Shown piece after piece: positions 18,356 through 26,771 of a DNA stretch of 64,000 nucleotides. The stretch covers positions 2,234,501 through 2,298,500 of the forward strand of contig CP119314.1 in NCBI GenBank assembly GCA_029202385.1, given 5' to 3'. A program made the position numbers and the translations under genes. The notes beneath the pieces were generated by a model. That model was not told where the DNA came from, did no database searches, and saw nothing but the letters and a program-made list of their open reading frames with translations. Position 1 is the first letter of the stretch; each line of letters starts with the position of its first letter. The stretch comes from Candidatus Sphingomonas phytovorans. Lineage in GTDB: Bacteria > Pseudomonadota > Alphaproteobacteria > Sphingomonadales > Sphingomonadaceae.

Positions 18356-19087
18356 ATGAACGACACCGTATCCTTCGGCTATGAAGACGTGGCCCCCGAG
18401 GAGAAGACGCGCCGGGTCGGCGGCGTCTTCTCGAGCGTGGCGTCGCGCTACGACATCATGAACGACGCGATGTCCGGCGGCATGCATCGGCTGTGGAAGG
18501 ATCGTTTCGTCCGCCGGGTGAAGCCGCGCGACGGCGAACAGGTCCTCGACATGGCGGGCGGCACCGGCGACATCGCCTTCCGGCTGGCGAAATCGGGGGC
18601 GTCGGTGACGGTCGCCGACATCAACCCCCAGATGCTCGAAGTCGGCATGGAACGCGCCCAGAAGCGCGGCATCGACGGACTGGTCTGGACTGAGGCCAAT
18701 GCCGAGACGCTCGCCTTTCCCGACCGTTTCTTCGATGCCTATACCATTGCCTTCGGCATCCGGAACGTGACCGACATCCCCAAAGCCCTGCGCGAGGCGC
18801 ACCGCGTGCTCAGGCGCGGCGGGCGCTTCTTCTGCCTGGAATTCTCGACCACGCTCTGGCCGGGCTTCGCCGACATCTACGACAGCTATTCGCACAAGAT
18901 CGTCCCCAGGGTCGGCCAGTTGCTCGCGCAGGATGGCGAGAGCTATCGCTACCTCATCGAATCGATCCGCCGCTTTCCCGACATGCCGACCTTCGAGCGG
19001 ATGATCGGCGAGGCCGGGTTCGTCCGGACCAATGTCGAGCCGATGCTCGGCGGCCTGGTCGCGATCCATAGCGGCTGGAAGATTTGA
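18356..19087 (+). CDS. ubiE: Ubiquinone/menaquinone biosynthesis C-methyltransferase UbiE
   Basis: A 243-residue SAM-dependent enzyme that methylates the ring of the quinone precursor. Signatures are FGYEDVAPEEKTRRVGGVF, VASRYDIMNDAMSGGMHRLWK, SAM motif DMAGGTGDIA, and FGIRNVTDI. The order mutM (divergent)-ubiE-ubiB is conserved in alphaproteobacteria and supports a quinone operon with ubiB 121 bases downstream. Confidence 0.96.
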   Translation: MNDTVSFGYEDVAPEEKTRRVGGVFSSVASRYDIMNDAMSGGMHRLWKDRFVRRVKPRDGEQVLDMAGGTGDIAFRLAKSGASVTVADINPQMLEVGMERAQKRGIDGLVWTEANAETLAFPDRFFDAYTIAFGIRNVTDIPKALREAHRVLRRGGRFFCLEFSTTLWPGFADIYDSYSHKIVPRVGQLLAQDGESYRYLIESIRRFPDMPTFERMIGEAGFVRTNVEPMLGGLVAIHSGWKI

Positions 19088-19098
19088 TGCCCTCCCTC

Positions 19099-19200
19099 TT
19101 CCCCGGCAAAGGCCGGGGCCCGGTACTGCAGCGAACCTTGCCTGAGTGCCGCGCGTCGTTACCCCGGCCATCCCAACCGGCCTCCGGCCCTCGCCGGGAA
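19099..19200. repeat. Sphingomonad-type intergenic palindromic repeat
   Basis: Between ubiE and ubiB, CCCCGGC-AAAG-GCCGGGG forms a hairpin, and a second set of CCGG-rich complementary blocks (ACCCCGGCC, CCGGCCTCCGG, CGCCGGG) follows. It resembles REP-like elements common in these genomes. The upstream extension of the ubiB frame translates this repeat and is not part of the protein. Confidence 0.5.
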
Positions 19201-19208
19201 AGCAGGAA

Positions 19209-20741
19209 ATGACCGCCCCCGCCGTGCATCTCTGGCGGCTCCTGAAATGGGGTCGAATCCTCGCGCGCCACGGCGCGCTGCGCGGGATCGAGCGCGATCC
19301 GAACACGCCCACCCGGATCCGCCGCCTCGTCCGCGTCGCCCGCATCGGCGCGCGCGTGCCCGAGACGCCGGCCTATGCCGACGCATTGCAGGCGATCGGC
19401 CCCGCCGCGATCAAGCTCGGCCAGACGCTGGCGACCCGCCCCGACATCGTCGGCGAAGCAGCGGCAAAGGATTTGCTGCGCCTGCAGGATTCGCTGCCCC
19501 CCCTGCCCTACGAAACAATCCACGCCGCGATGACCCGCGCGTTCGGACGGCCTCCCGAGGAGCTGTTCTCCTCGATCGACCCTGTGCCGATCGGCGCCGC
19601 GTCGATCGCGCAGGTGCACAGCGCCATCACCACCGACGGCCGGCACGTCGCGGTCAAGGTGCTTCGCCCCGGCGTCGAGGAGGAGTTCGCCCGGGCGATC
19701 GATACCTATCAATGGGCCGCAGCGCAGATCGAGGGATTGGGCGGCGAGCTGTCGCGCCTGCGCCCGCGCCTGGTGATCGAAACCTTCAAGCGCTGGACCG
19801 CGCGCGAGCTCGACCTGCGCCGTGAGGCCGCATCCGCGTCCGAGCTTGCCGAGGCGATGGAAGCGCAGCCCGATTTCGTCGTGCCGGCAATCGACTGGCA
19901 GCGAACGACCACCAAGGCGCTGACCATCGCCTGGGTCGACGGCATCAAGATTTCGAACCGCGCGGCACTGGTCGAGGCGGGATATGATCTGCCCCGACTG
20001 GCCGACACGCTGGTCCATGCCTTCCTGCGCCAGGCGATCGCGGAAGGGTTCTTCCACGCCGACATGCATCAGGGCAATCTGTTCGCACTGCCCGACGGCC
20101 GGATCGCCGCGATCGATTTCGGCATCATGGGCCGGATCGATCGCCGTGCCCGGGTGTGGCTGGCGGAAATTCTCTACGGCCTGATCACCGGCAACTACAA
20201 ACGCGTCGCCGAAATCCATTTCGAGGCCGGCTATGTCCCGCCGCACCACAATGTCGCCGAGTTCGCGACCGCGCTGCGCGCGGTGGGCGAGCCGATGCGC
20301 GGGCTGGCGGTCAAGGACATGTCGATCGGCATGATGCTCGACGGGCTGTTCAACATCACCCGCGATTTCGACATGCAGACTCAGCCGCACCTGCTGCTGC
20401 TCCAGAAGACGATGGTGATGGTCGAGGGCGTGGCGACAAGCCTCGATCCCGATATCAACCTGTGGGATTCGGCGGCTCCCTTCGTGCGCGAATGGATCAG
20501 GACCGAACTCGGCCCCGAAGCGGCGGTGGCCGACCGCATCATCACCGATCTGCGGACGCTCGCGCGCCTGCCCGACCTGATCCGCAACATCGAACTGAGC
20601 TATCCGTCCCCGGGCGGTGCTCCTCCCGCGCCGCCACTCAAGGAGATCGAGGTCGTCCGCATCGGCGGCGGCTGGCGCTATGTCGCGGTCGCGGTGGCAA
20701 GCGCCCTTGCGGCCGTCGCGGCAACGCTGCTGGTGCGCTAG
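19209..20741 (+). CDS. ubiB: Ubiquinone biosynthesis ABC1-family kinase-like protein UbiB
   Basis: A 510-residue ADCK/ABC1 atypical kinase or ATPase that supports ubiquinone assembly at the membrane. It has the KxGQ motif IKLGQTLATRPDIV, the Ala-rich loop GAASIAQVHSAI, the ATP-binding lysine in VAVKVLRPGV, FFHADMHQGNLF and AAIDFGIMGR. A C-terminal hydrophobic helix (about 487-508) anchors it. ATG 19209 is chosen because AGGA precedes it and earlier codons lie in a repeat. Confidence 0.94.
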   Translation: MTAPAVHLWRLLKWGRILARHGALRGIERDPNTPTRIRRLVRVARIGARVPETPAYADALQAIGPAAIKLGQTLATRPDIVGEAAAKDLLRLQDSLPPLPYETIHAAMTRAFGRPPEELFSSIDPVPIGAASIAQVHSAITTDGRHVAVKVLRPGVEEEFARAIDTYQWAAAQIEGLGGELSRLRPRLVIETFKRWTARELDLRREAASASELAEAMEAQPDFVVPAIDWQRTTTKALTIAWVDGIKISNRAALVEAGYDLPRLADTLVHAFLRQAIAEGFFHADMHQGNLFALPDGRIAAIDFGIMGRIDRRARVWLAEILYGLITGNYKRVAEIHFEAGYVPPHHNVAEFATALRAVGEPMRGLAVKDMSIGMMLDGLFNITRDFDMQTQPHLLLLQKTMVMVEGVATSLDPDINLWDSAAPFVREWIRTELGPEAAVADRIITDLRTLARLPDLIRNIELSYPSPGGAPPAPPLKEIEVVRIGGGWRYVAVAVASALAAVAATLLVR

Positions 20742-21123
20742 GGTGAGCCTGTCCGCCACGCTGCCGATGCCCGTGATTCAACGACGGGCGATATTGTCGC
20801 AGCGTGGCGCCAGCGGGATGCCCCGCCGGTTCCGAGTTTCCCTTTCCCTTCGCCGTGGATGTTGGACGATGCCCCGCCTCTGCTCCCCTCGATATCGTGA
20901 AAATAATGCCGGTTTTTCCGCTGTTTTTCCGCTGTTCCGCATAACAGCGGTAACGCCCGGCAAGGCATTGATCTGGCTTCGAAAAAACGAGACCAGAATC
21001 CAACATAACAGCGGAAGAAAAAAAACACCGTCGCCAACAACGGATAACAGCGGAAAATCGGCTGCGGCGTCCGGATCGAATCGGCCCTGGCCCTCCCAAT
21101 ACGCCGCGGCTCAGGCATAGACC
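20742..21123. repeat. Intergenic cluster of AACAGCGG direct and inverted repeats
   Basis: About 380 noncoding bases. A tandem 11-mer TTTTTCCGCTG occurs twice (20913-20934), and its complement ATAACAGCGG occurs three times (20941, 21005, 21044), with AA or TAA following. The block is AT-richer than the flanking genes. Open frames across it have no plausible start or family. Function unknown; it could be an operator array, a structured RNA or a mobile repeat. Confidence 0.7.
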
Positions 21124-22242
21124 TTGGCGCGCCCGCAACCACCGCTCTGGCTCACTGCCCCGACTCGTTTCGCGGCGCTGAAACGCCCCACCGCGCGGAT
21201 CGTGCTTGCGCTCTTCGCCATTCTTCTCGTCGCGAGCCTGTCGGCGCTGGTGAGCCCCGGGCCGCCCCCCGTCAGCCACGATCCTGCGCAGCGTGCCGAC
21301 GACGAAGCTGATGTCGTGCTGTACGAAACCATCGTCGCCGGTGTGCGCGGCGGCGGCGACTATTATGCGGTGACGGCGCAGGCATTGCGCACCGGCAATT
21401 ATCCGCTGAGGCCGTTCGTGACCTTCCGGCTGCCGACGCTGGCGACCGTCCAGGCGGCGATGCCGCCGGGCGCCACGATCCTGCTGCTTTATGTGCTGGC
21501 CGCCGCCGTGATGCTCGCATGGTTCATCCGGCTGCGCCCGGCCTTTGCGCGCGCCCCGCCACTGGCGATCGCGATGGTGCTGCTTGCCGGAGGGATGATG
21601 GCGTTTGTCCAGCCAGCGCTGGCGAGTTTCCATGAGGTATGGGCTGGATTGCTGATCGCCCTGTCGCTCGCCCTGCGCCGCCGCGAGCGCTGGGTCGAGG
21701 CGGTGGCATTCGGCCTGATTGCCATGCTGGTCCGCGAGACAGCCGCGCTCTTTGTCGGAATCATGGCCGTCCTCGCCCTTGTCGAGGGTCGCCGTCGCGA
21801 GGCGATCGGCTGGGGTCTCGCGATCCTGGCCCTGGCGGTGGTCGTCCTTTTCCACGCTCATGCCGTCAGCCTCGTCGTCCGCTCGATCGACCCCGCTTCG
21901 CCTGGCTGGGCGGGCATGCTTGGCTTCGGCTTCTTCGTGAAGACGATGTCGCTGTCGACCGCGCTGAACCTCGCCCCCATGTGGCTGGCGGCCCTGCTGG
22001 TCGCCCTGGCGCTGTTCGGCTGGGCCGGGTGGAATGACGAACTCGCGCTCAGGGCGCTGGCGACCTTCGCCACCTATGCCGTGCTGCTGAGCCTGTTCGG
22101 GCGCCCCGACACCTTCTATTGGGGATTGATGATCGCGCCCACGATCCTGGTCGGCCTCGCCTTTGTTCCAGATGCCCTGCGCGACCTGGCCACTGCGGCG
22201 ATCGACCGGCGGCGGATCATCGTGACTCGAATGGTCAGATAG
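21124..22242 (+). CDS. Polytopic membrane protein, possibly GT-C glycosyltransferase-like
   Basis: A protein of about 372 residues with roughly nine or ten hydrophobic helices and an extracytoplasmic loop near 55-95 holding acidic residues (PAQRADDEADVVLYETIVAG). Such a layout is seen in GT-C-fold membrane enzymes, but I see no decisive motif, so the function is open. The start is uncertain: TTG 21124 has no clear Shine-Dalgarno and no ATG lies nearby. It ends 11 bases before coaC and is probably cotranscribed with it. Confidence 0.6.
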   Translation: MARPQPPLWLTAPTRFAALKRPTARIVLALFAILLVASLSALVSPGPPPVSHDPAQRADDEADVVLYETIVAGVRGGGDYYAVTAQALRTGNYPLRPFVTFRLPTLATVQAAMPPGATILLLYVLAAAVMLAWFIRLRPAFARAPPLAIAMVLLAGGMMAFVQPALASFHEVWAGLLIALSLALRRRERWVEAVAFGLIAMLVRETAALFVGIMAVLALVEGRRREAIGWGLAILALAVVVLFHAHAVSLVVRSIDPASPGWAGMLGFGFFVKTMSLSTALNLAPMWLAALLVALALFGWAGWNDELALRALATFATYAVLLSLFGRPDTFYWGLMIAPTILVGLAFVPDALRDLATAAIDRRRIIVTRMVR

Positions 22243-22253
22243 GAAATGGCGCG

Positions 22254-22787
22254 ATGAAGATCCTCCTGATCGTCGGCGGCGGCATTGCCGCCTACAAGGC
22301 CTGCGAACTGACCCGGCTGTGCCGCAAGGCCGGTATCGAGGTGAAGTGCGTGCTCACCGCCGGAGGCCAGCATTTCGTCACGCCCATGACCCTCGCCGCC
22401 CTGTCGGAGAACCAGGTCTATACGACGCTCTGGGACCTCAAGGACGAAGCCGAGATGGGTCATATCCAGCTCAGCCGCGAGGCCGATCTCGTCGTGATCG
22501 CACCCGCCACCGCCGATCTCATGGCCAAGATGGCGGCCGGCATCGCTGACGATCTGGCGACGACCCTGCTGCTCGCGACCGACAAGCCAGTGCTCGCCGC
22601 ACCGGCGATGAACGTGCGGATGTGGGGGCATGCCGCTACCCGCCGCAACGTCGCCACGCTGCGGGGAGACGGCATCACCGTGCTTGAGCCCGACGAGGGC
22701 CCGATGGCGTGCGGCGAGTACGGCCCCGGCCGGCTGCCCGAGCCCGAGGCGATCCTCGCCGCGATCCAGCGCGCTCTGCCGGTCTGA
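22254..22787 (+). CDS. coaC: Phosphopantothenoylcysteine decarboxylase (CoaC half)
   Basis: A 177-residue HFCD-family flavoprotein that decarboxylates phosphopantothenoylcysteine in coenzyme A synthesis. It has GGGIAAYKACELTRL, the active-site histidine in EMGHIQLSREAD, the FMN-binding APATADLMAKMAAGIADDL, and the substrate-binding AAPAMNVRMW and MACGEYGPGR motifs. AGGAAA precedes ATG 22254. In most bacteria this domain is fused to CoaB; here a TGA ends it, and coaB begins in the same frame one codon later. Confidence 0.9.
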   Translation: MKILLIVGGGIAAYKACELTRLCRKAGIEVKCVLTAGGQHFVTPMTLAALSENQVYTTLWDLKDEAEMGHIQLSREADLVVIAPATADLMAKMAAGIADDLATTLLLATDKPVLAAPAMNVRMWGHAATRRNVATLRGDGITVLEPDEGPMACGEYGPGRLPEPEAILAAIQRALPV

Positions 22788-22790
22788 CCC

Positions 22791-23438
22791 ATGACGCTGT
22801 CGGGCACGCATATCCTGGTCACCGCCGGGCCAACTCATGAGCCGATCGATCCGGTGCGCTATCTCGCCAATCGTTCGTCGGGGCGGCAGGGCTTCGCGAT
22901 CGCCGGCGCCCTGGCGGCGCTCGGCGCGCGGGTGACGCTCGTGGCCGGGCCGGTAACGCTCGCCACGCCGCCGGGCGTCGACCGCGTCGACGTGGAGACC
23001 GCGATGGACATGGCCAATGCGGTCGCGCGGGCGCTGCCGGCCGATGCCGCGGTGATGGTCGCCGCCGTTGCCGACTGGCGGGTCGACACTGCCGGACAGA
23101 AGATCAAGAAAGGCGCGGCTCCGCCCGTCCTGCATCTCGTCGATAATCCCGACATCCTCGCTCTCCTCGCGAAGAGCCCGCACCGCCCGGGGCTGCTGAT
23201 CGGCTTCGCCGCCGAAACCGAGAAGGTGATCGAACACGCCACCGCCAAGCGCGAGCGCAAAGGCGTCGACTGGATCGTCGCGAACGACGTGTCGGGCGAT
23301 GTGATGGGCGGGGCCGCCAATGCCGTGCATATCGTGACGGCCTATGGCGTGGAAAGCTGGGAACGGCTGCCGAAGGAAGAGGTCGCTGGACGATTGGCGG
23401 CAAGGATCGCCGACGCGCTTGCCACCCGTTCAGGCTGA
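22791..23438 (+). CDS. coaB: Phosphopantothenate--cysteine ligase (CoaB half)
   Basis: A 215-residue enzyme that joins phosphopantothenate and cysteine using CTP. Family features are HILVTAGPTHEPIDPVRYL, NRSSGRQGFAIA, AAVADWRV, KIKK and DWIVANDV. It is directly downstream of coaC and in the same frame, with only TGA CCC between, so the pair covers a normal CoaBC fusion split by one stop. dut follows after 83 bases. Confidence 0.92.
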   Translation: MTLSGTHILVTAGPTHEPIDPVRYLANRSSGRQGFAIAGALAALGARVTLVAGPVTLATPPGVDRVDVETAMDMANAVARALPADAAVMVAAVADWRVDTAGQKIKKGAAPPVLHLVDNPDILALLAKSPHRPGLLIGFAAETEKVIEHATAKRERKGVDWIVANDVSGDVMGGAANAVHIVTAYGVESWERLPKEEVAGRLAARIADALATRSG

Positions 23439-23521
23439 GTTCGTGAAGGCGCTGCTCTTTTCCGCGGCCGCCGAGACAAGAGGCCCTTAGACAAGTTCGG
23501 GGCGAACGCTATTGAGGGATT

Positions 23522-23968
23522 ATGACCGACCCGATCTCCATCGCCCTGAAGCGCCTCCCGCACGGCGAAGGTCTCCCGCCGCCCGCCTATGCGTCGGCGG
23601 GGGCTGCCGGCATGGACGTCGTGTCGGCTGAGGAGGCCACGCTCGCCCCCGGGGCCCGCGCCGCGATCGCGACCGGCTTCGCGATGGCGATTCCGGCCGG
23701 CTATGAGGTGCAGGTCCGGCCACGGTCTGGCCTCGCGCTCAAGCACGGCGTCACCTGCCTCAACACGCCGGGCACGATCGACAGCGACTATCGCGGCGAA
23801 GTGAAGGTGATCCTCGCCAATCTGGGCAGCGAGGATTTCGTCATCGCGCGCGGTGACCGGATTGCTCAACTCGTTCCGGCCCCGGTCCAACGCGCCGTGC
23901 TGGACGAAGTCGACACGTTGGACGATACCGTGAGGGGAGCCGGCGGATTCGGCTCGACTGGGCGCTGA
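23522..23968 (+). CDS. dut: Deoxyuridine 5'-triphosphate nucleotidohydrolase
   Basis: A 148-residue trimeric dUTPase that hydrolyses dUTP to dUMP. Motifs I to V are visible: [12 protein letters not shown] ([15 protein letters not shown]), [31 protein letters not shown], and the C-terminal [15 protein letters not shown] precedes ATG 23522. The stop overlaps the next ATG by one base. The coaBC-dut adjacency is conserved in proteobacteria. Confidence 0.96.
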   Translation: MTDPISIALKRLPHGEGLPPPAYASAGAAGMDVVSAEEATLAPGARAAIATGFAMAIPAGYEVQVRPRSGLALKHGVTCLNTPGTIDSDYRGEVKVILANLGSEDFVIARGDRIAQLVPAPVQRAVLDEVDTLDDTVRGAGGFGSTGR

Positions 23969-24345
23969 TGCTGCTTTTCCTGCTCCTGCAAGCCGCCGCG
24001 CCGGCGGTACCGACCGACTGGTCGACCCTGGCGCCACTGCCCTATGTCGCGTCGCCCCAGATGACGGCGCCGCTCACCCGTTTCGTGGCTGACGAGATCA
24101 CGGCCGGACGCTGCACGCCGCCCAAGCCGGCCGACGGCCATTATGTCGTCAAGGTCGATGTGGCCGCCCTGGTCGGTGCCGACGGGGCGATCCGGCGAAC
24201 CGTGCCGCGCGCAATCGATTGCCCTACGGTCGAGCAGTACAGCGCCGGGCTGGTCGTCAGCTTCGCCCGCGGGAACCTGCAGCCACATGCTGGCGCGGCC
24301 GACCTCTGGTACCGCGTGACGATCGTCTACGACTGGCACGAATGA
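23968..24345 (+). CDS. Small secreted hypothetical protein
   Basis: A 125-residue protein with a short hydrophobic signal ([15 protein letters not shown]) and a mature domain whose beta-rich end (HYVVKVDVAALVGADGAIRR... GAADLWYRVTIVYDWHE) resembles a TonB C-terminal-like fold, without a TonB anchor. It overlaps dut by one base (TGATG) and the ThiF-type gene by four bases (ATGA), so the three are translationally coupled. The function is unknown. Confidence 0.65.
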   Translation: MLLFLLLQAAAPAVPTDWSTLAPLPYVASPQMTAPLTRFVADEITAGRCTPPKPADGHYVVKVDVAALVGADGAIRRTVPRAIDCPTVEQYSAGLVVSFARGNLQPHAGAADLWYRVTIVYDWHE

Positions 24346-25091
24346 GCCTGACCGACGCCGAGCTGGAGCGCTATGCGCGCCACATCGTCCTGAAGGAGGT
24401 CGGCGGCACCGGCCAGCACAGGCTTCGCGCTGCAACGGTTGCGATCATCGGCGCCGGCGGCATCGGATCGCCCGCCATCCAGTATCTCGCCGCGGCGGGG
24501 ATCGGGCGGCTGATCGTGATCGACGACGACGACGTCGAGCTCTCCAACCTCCAGCGCCAGACCTTGTTCGGCGGCGACGATATCGGCACGGCCAAGGTCG
24601 ATGCGGCGCGTCAGGCGGTCGCCCGGCTCAATCCCGGCGTGGCGATCGAGGCGCGGCGGGCGCGAATCGATGCCGGCAATGCCCGCAACCTGATCACCGG
24701 TGCTGACGTCGTCCTCGACGGAACCGACAATTTCGCCACCCGGCTCGCAGTCGCCGATGCGGCGCTTGCCTTATGCATCCCGCTCGTCTCCGCCGCCGTC
24801 GGCCAGTTCGAGGGCCAGCTCGGCGTGTTTCGCGGCTGGGAGACCGACAAGCCCTGTTATCGCTGCTTCGTCGGCGCCGATCCCGACCGGCCCGAGGTCA
24901 GTTGCGCCGAGGCGGGCGTGATGGGCGCGATGACCGGGGTGCTGGGTAGCCTGGCCGCGCTCGAGGCGATGCGGTGCGTGGTCGGCTTCGGCGAGGACAG
25001 TGCCGGCAGGCTTCTGCTGGTCGACGCGCTGGCCTTCCGCTTTCGCACGATCGCCCTGCCCAAGGACCCCGGCTGTGCCGCTTGCGGTTAG
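24342..25091 (+). CDS. ThiF/MoeB/HesA-family adenylyltransferase
   Basis: A 249-residue E1-like enzyme that adenylates the C-terminus of a small sulfur-carrier protein such as MoaD or ThiS. It has the nucleotide-binding IIGAGGIGSPAIQYLAAAGIG, DDDDVELSNLQRQTLF, the NPGV segment, VLDGTDNFATRLA, and a zinc-site cysteine pair (CYRCF) with a second at GCAACG. ATG 24342 overlaps the upstream stop. MoeB and ThiF cannot be told apart from this window because no thi or moa gene is nearby. Confidence 0.88.
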   Translation: MSLTDAELERYARHIVLKEVGGTGQHRLRAATVAIIGAGGIGSPAIQYLAAAGIGRLIVIDDDDVELSNLQRQTLFGGDDIGTAKVDAARQAVARLNPGVAIEARRARIDAGNARNLITGADVVLDGTDNFATRLAVADAALALCIPLVSAAVGQFEGQLGVFRGWETDKPCYRCFVGADPDRPEVSCAEAGVMGAMTGVLGSLAALEAMRCVVGFGEDSAGRLLLVDALAFRFRTIALPKDPGCAACG

Positions 25092-25125
25092 CCTGGTCTT
25101 AAGCCAATCCGGCTACGGCGAGCGC

Positions 25126-26274
25126 ATGTCCGCTCCCTCCCCCAAGGTCCTCGTCGTCTTCGGCACCCGTCCCGAAGCGATCAAGCTGTTCCCGGTCGTC
25201 GCCGCACTGAAGCAGGTGCCGGGTCTGACCGTCCGCACCTGCGTCACCGCCCAGCATCGCGGTCTGCTCGATCAGGTGTTGAGCATCGCCGGGCTTTCCC
25301 CCGATATCGATCTCGACCTGATGGAACCGGGCCAGTCGCTCGACCGCCTCACCGCGCGCCTGCTCACCGGCCTTGGCGAGGTGATGGACGCCGAGAAGCC
25401 CGACCGGGTCATCGTGCAGGGCGACACCGCCACCGCGATGGTCGGCGCGCTCACCGCTTACTATCGCAAGACCCCGGTCTCGCATGTCGAGGCGGGCCTG
25501 CGCTCGGGCGATATCTGGCAGCCCTGGCCCGAGGAGGTGAACCGCCGGATCGTCGCGCCGATCGCCGACCAGCATTTCGCCCCCACCGAAACCGCCGCCG
25601 AGGCCCTGAGGCGCGAGAACATCGACCCGGCGACGATCCATGTGACAGGCAACACCGTGATCGACGCACTCCACGCGACGCGCGCGCGCCTGGAGGAGGA
25701 TCCGTCGCTCGCCGCTGGCCTTGACGACGTCGCCGGACGCTTCGCGGGCAAGCGCATCGTGCTCGTCACCACTCATCGCCGCGAGAATTTCGGCGGCGGC
25801 ATGGCCAATATCGCGCGGGCCCTCAGCCGCATCGCCGATCGGCCGGATACCGCGATCCTCTTCCCCGTCCATCCCAATCCCAATGTCGTGTCGGTGATGG
25901 ACGAGATGCTGGGCGACCGACCCAACATCGCCCGCATCGATCCGCTCGACTATCCACACTTCGTCCGTGCGCTCGGCATGTGCGAGATCGCGCTGACCGA
26001 TTCGGGCGGCGTGCAGGAGGAAGCCCCGGCGCTGGGCAAGCCAGTACTCGTCATGCGCGAGACGACCGAGCGGCCCGAAGGTGTCGTTGCCGGCACCGCG
26101 AAGCTGATCGGCACCGATGCTGATCGAATCGTCGCCGAAGTATCGACGCTGCTTGACGAACCGTCCGCCTATTCGGCGATGGCGCGCGCGCACAACCCGT
26201 TCGGTGACGGCCACAGCAGCGCCCGGATGGCCGACATCGTCGGGAAGAGCCTGGGTTTGGTCAGCCAAGGGTAG
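25126..26274 (+). CDS. wecB: UDP-N-acetylglucosamine 2-epimerase (non-hydrolysing)
   Basis: A 382-residue enzyme interconverting UDP-GlcNAc and UDP-ManNAc. It begins with VLVVFGTRPEAIKLFPVV and carries VQGDTATAMVGAL, VSHVEAGLRSGD, TTHRRENFG, and TDSGGVQEEAPALGKPVLVMRETTERPE, including the expected UDP and catalytic residues. ATG 25126 is chosen over an open upstream frame that overlaps the preceding gene. It is paired with wecC about 500 bases on, which points to UDP-ManNAcA production for the polysaccharide cluster. Confidence 0.95.
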   Translation: MSAPSPKVLVVFGTRPEAIKLFPVVAALKQVPGLTVRTCVTAQHRGLLDQVLSIAGLSPDIDLDLMEPGQSLDRLTARLLTGLGEVMDAEKPDRVIVQGDTATAMVGALTAYYRKTPVSHVEAGLRSGDIWQPWPEEVNRRIVAPIADQHFAPTETAAEALRRENIDPATIHVTGNTVIDALHATRARLEEDPSLAAGLDDVAGRFAGKRIVLVTTHRRENFGGGMANIARALSRIADRPDTAILFPVHPNPNVVSVMDEMLGDRPNIARIDPLDYPHFVRALGMCEIALTDSGGVQEEAPALGKPVLVMRETTERPEGVVAGTAKLIGTDADRIVAEVSTLLDEPSAYSAMARAHNPFGDGHSSARMADIVGKSLGLVSQG

Positions 26275-26405
26275 TCGCGGCGGGGAATGGAAACCCCTGT
26301 AACTTCGTGGACGGGAGATCGTTTTTCCTTCAAGACGATGCGGTTCGATGCGGGGTAGAACCCGGTCGAATCAGGTCTTGTTGATAGCGGGAGGAACAGG
26401 GTCGC

Positions 26406-26642
26406 ATGTGGGTATTCGGCTTATGGTGCCTAGTGTTCGGTCATCGAACGGCATCCGGGTCCAAGCGCGTCTTCGAAGGCAACGTCTTCGCTCGATGCAA
26501 GACCTGCTCGCGCGAATTGTTCCGGGACCCCAAGAATGGCGTATGGCGCCCATCCAGACCGGAAGATCACCGCCCCCGCAAATTGACACTCTTCGGCGAG
26601 GACGGCGCGCCGGAGCGACGGGTACGCAATTCACAGCGATAG
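26406..26642 (+). CDS. Small CxxC protein, possibly zinc-ribbon-like
   Basis: A 78-residue candidate with a hydrophobic N-terminus (MWVFGLWCLVFGHRTA) and one cysteine pair ARCKTCSREL followed by FRDPKNGVW and a basic C-terminus. The GHR...CxxC layout recalls small zinc-ribbon-like proteins found singly in alphaproteobacteria. AGGG lies about 5 bases before ATG 26406. It sits between wecB and wecC in an otherwise unexplained 500-base gap. A longer frame on the same strand (26348-26788) overlaps and looks less protein-like. Confidence 0.5.
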   Translation: MWVFGLWCLVFGHRTASGSKRVFEGNVFARCKTCSRELFRDPKNGVWRPSRPEDHRPRKLTLFGEDGAPERRVRNSQR

Positions 26643-26771
26643 CTTTTTCAAGCTCGTCTTTGCCGCCATTTCCGAAATCTTCATCTGCCTCGGCGACAAG
26701 GAACACCAGTCAGCGATGCTTCACCCGCAAGCGGTGGATTCTCGCAAAGGGTTGGCAGGGACGTAGCGTCG

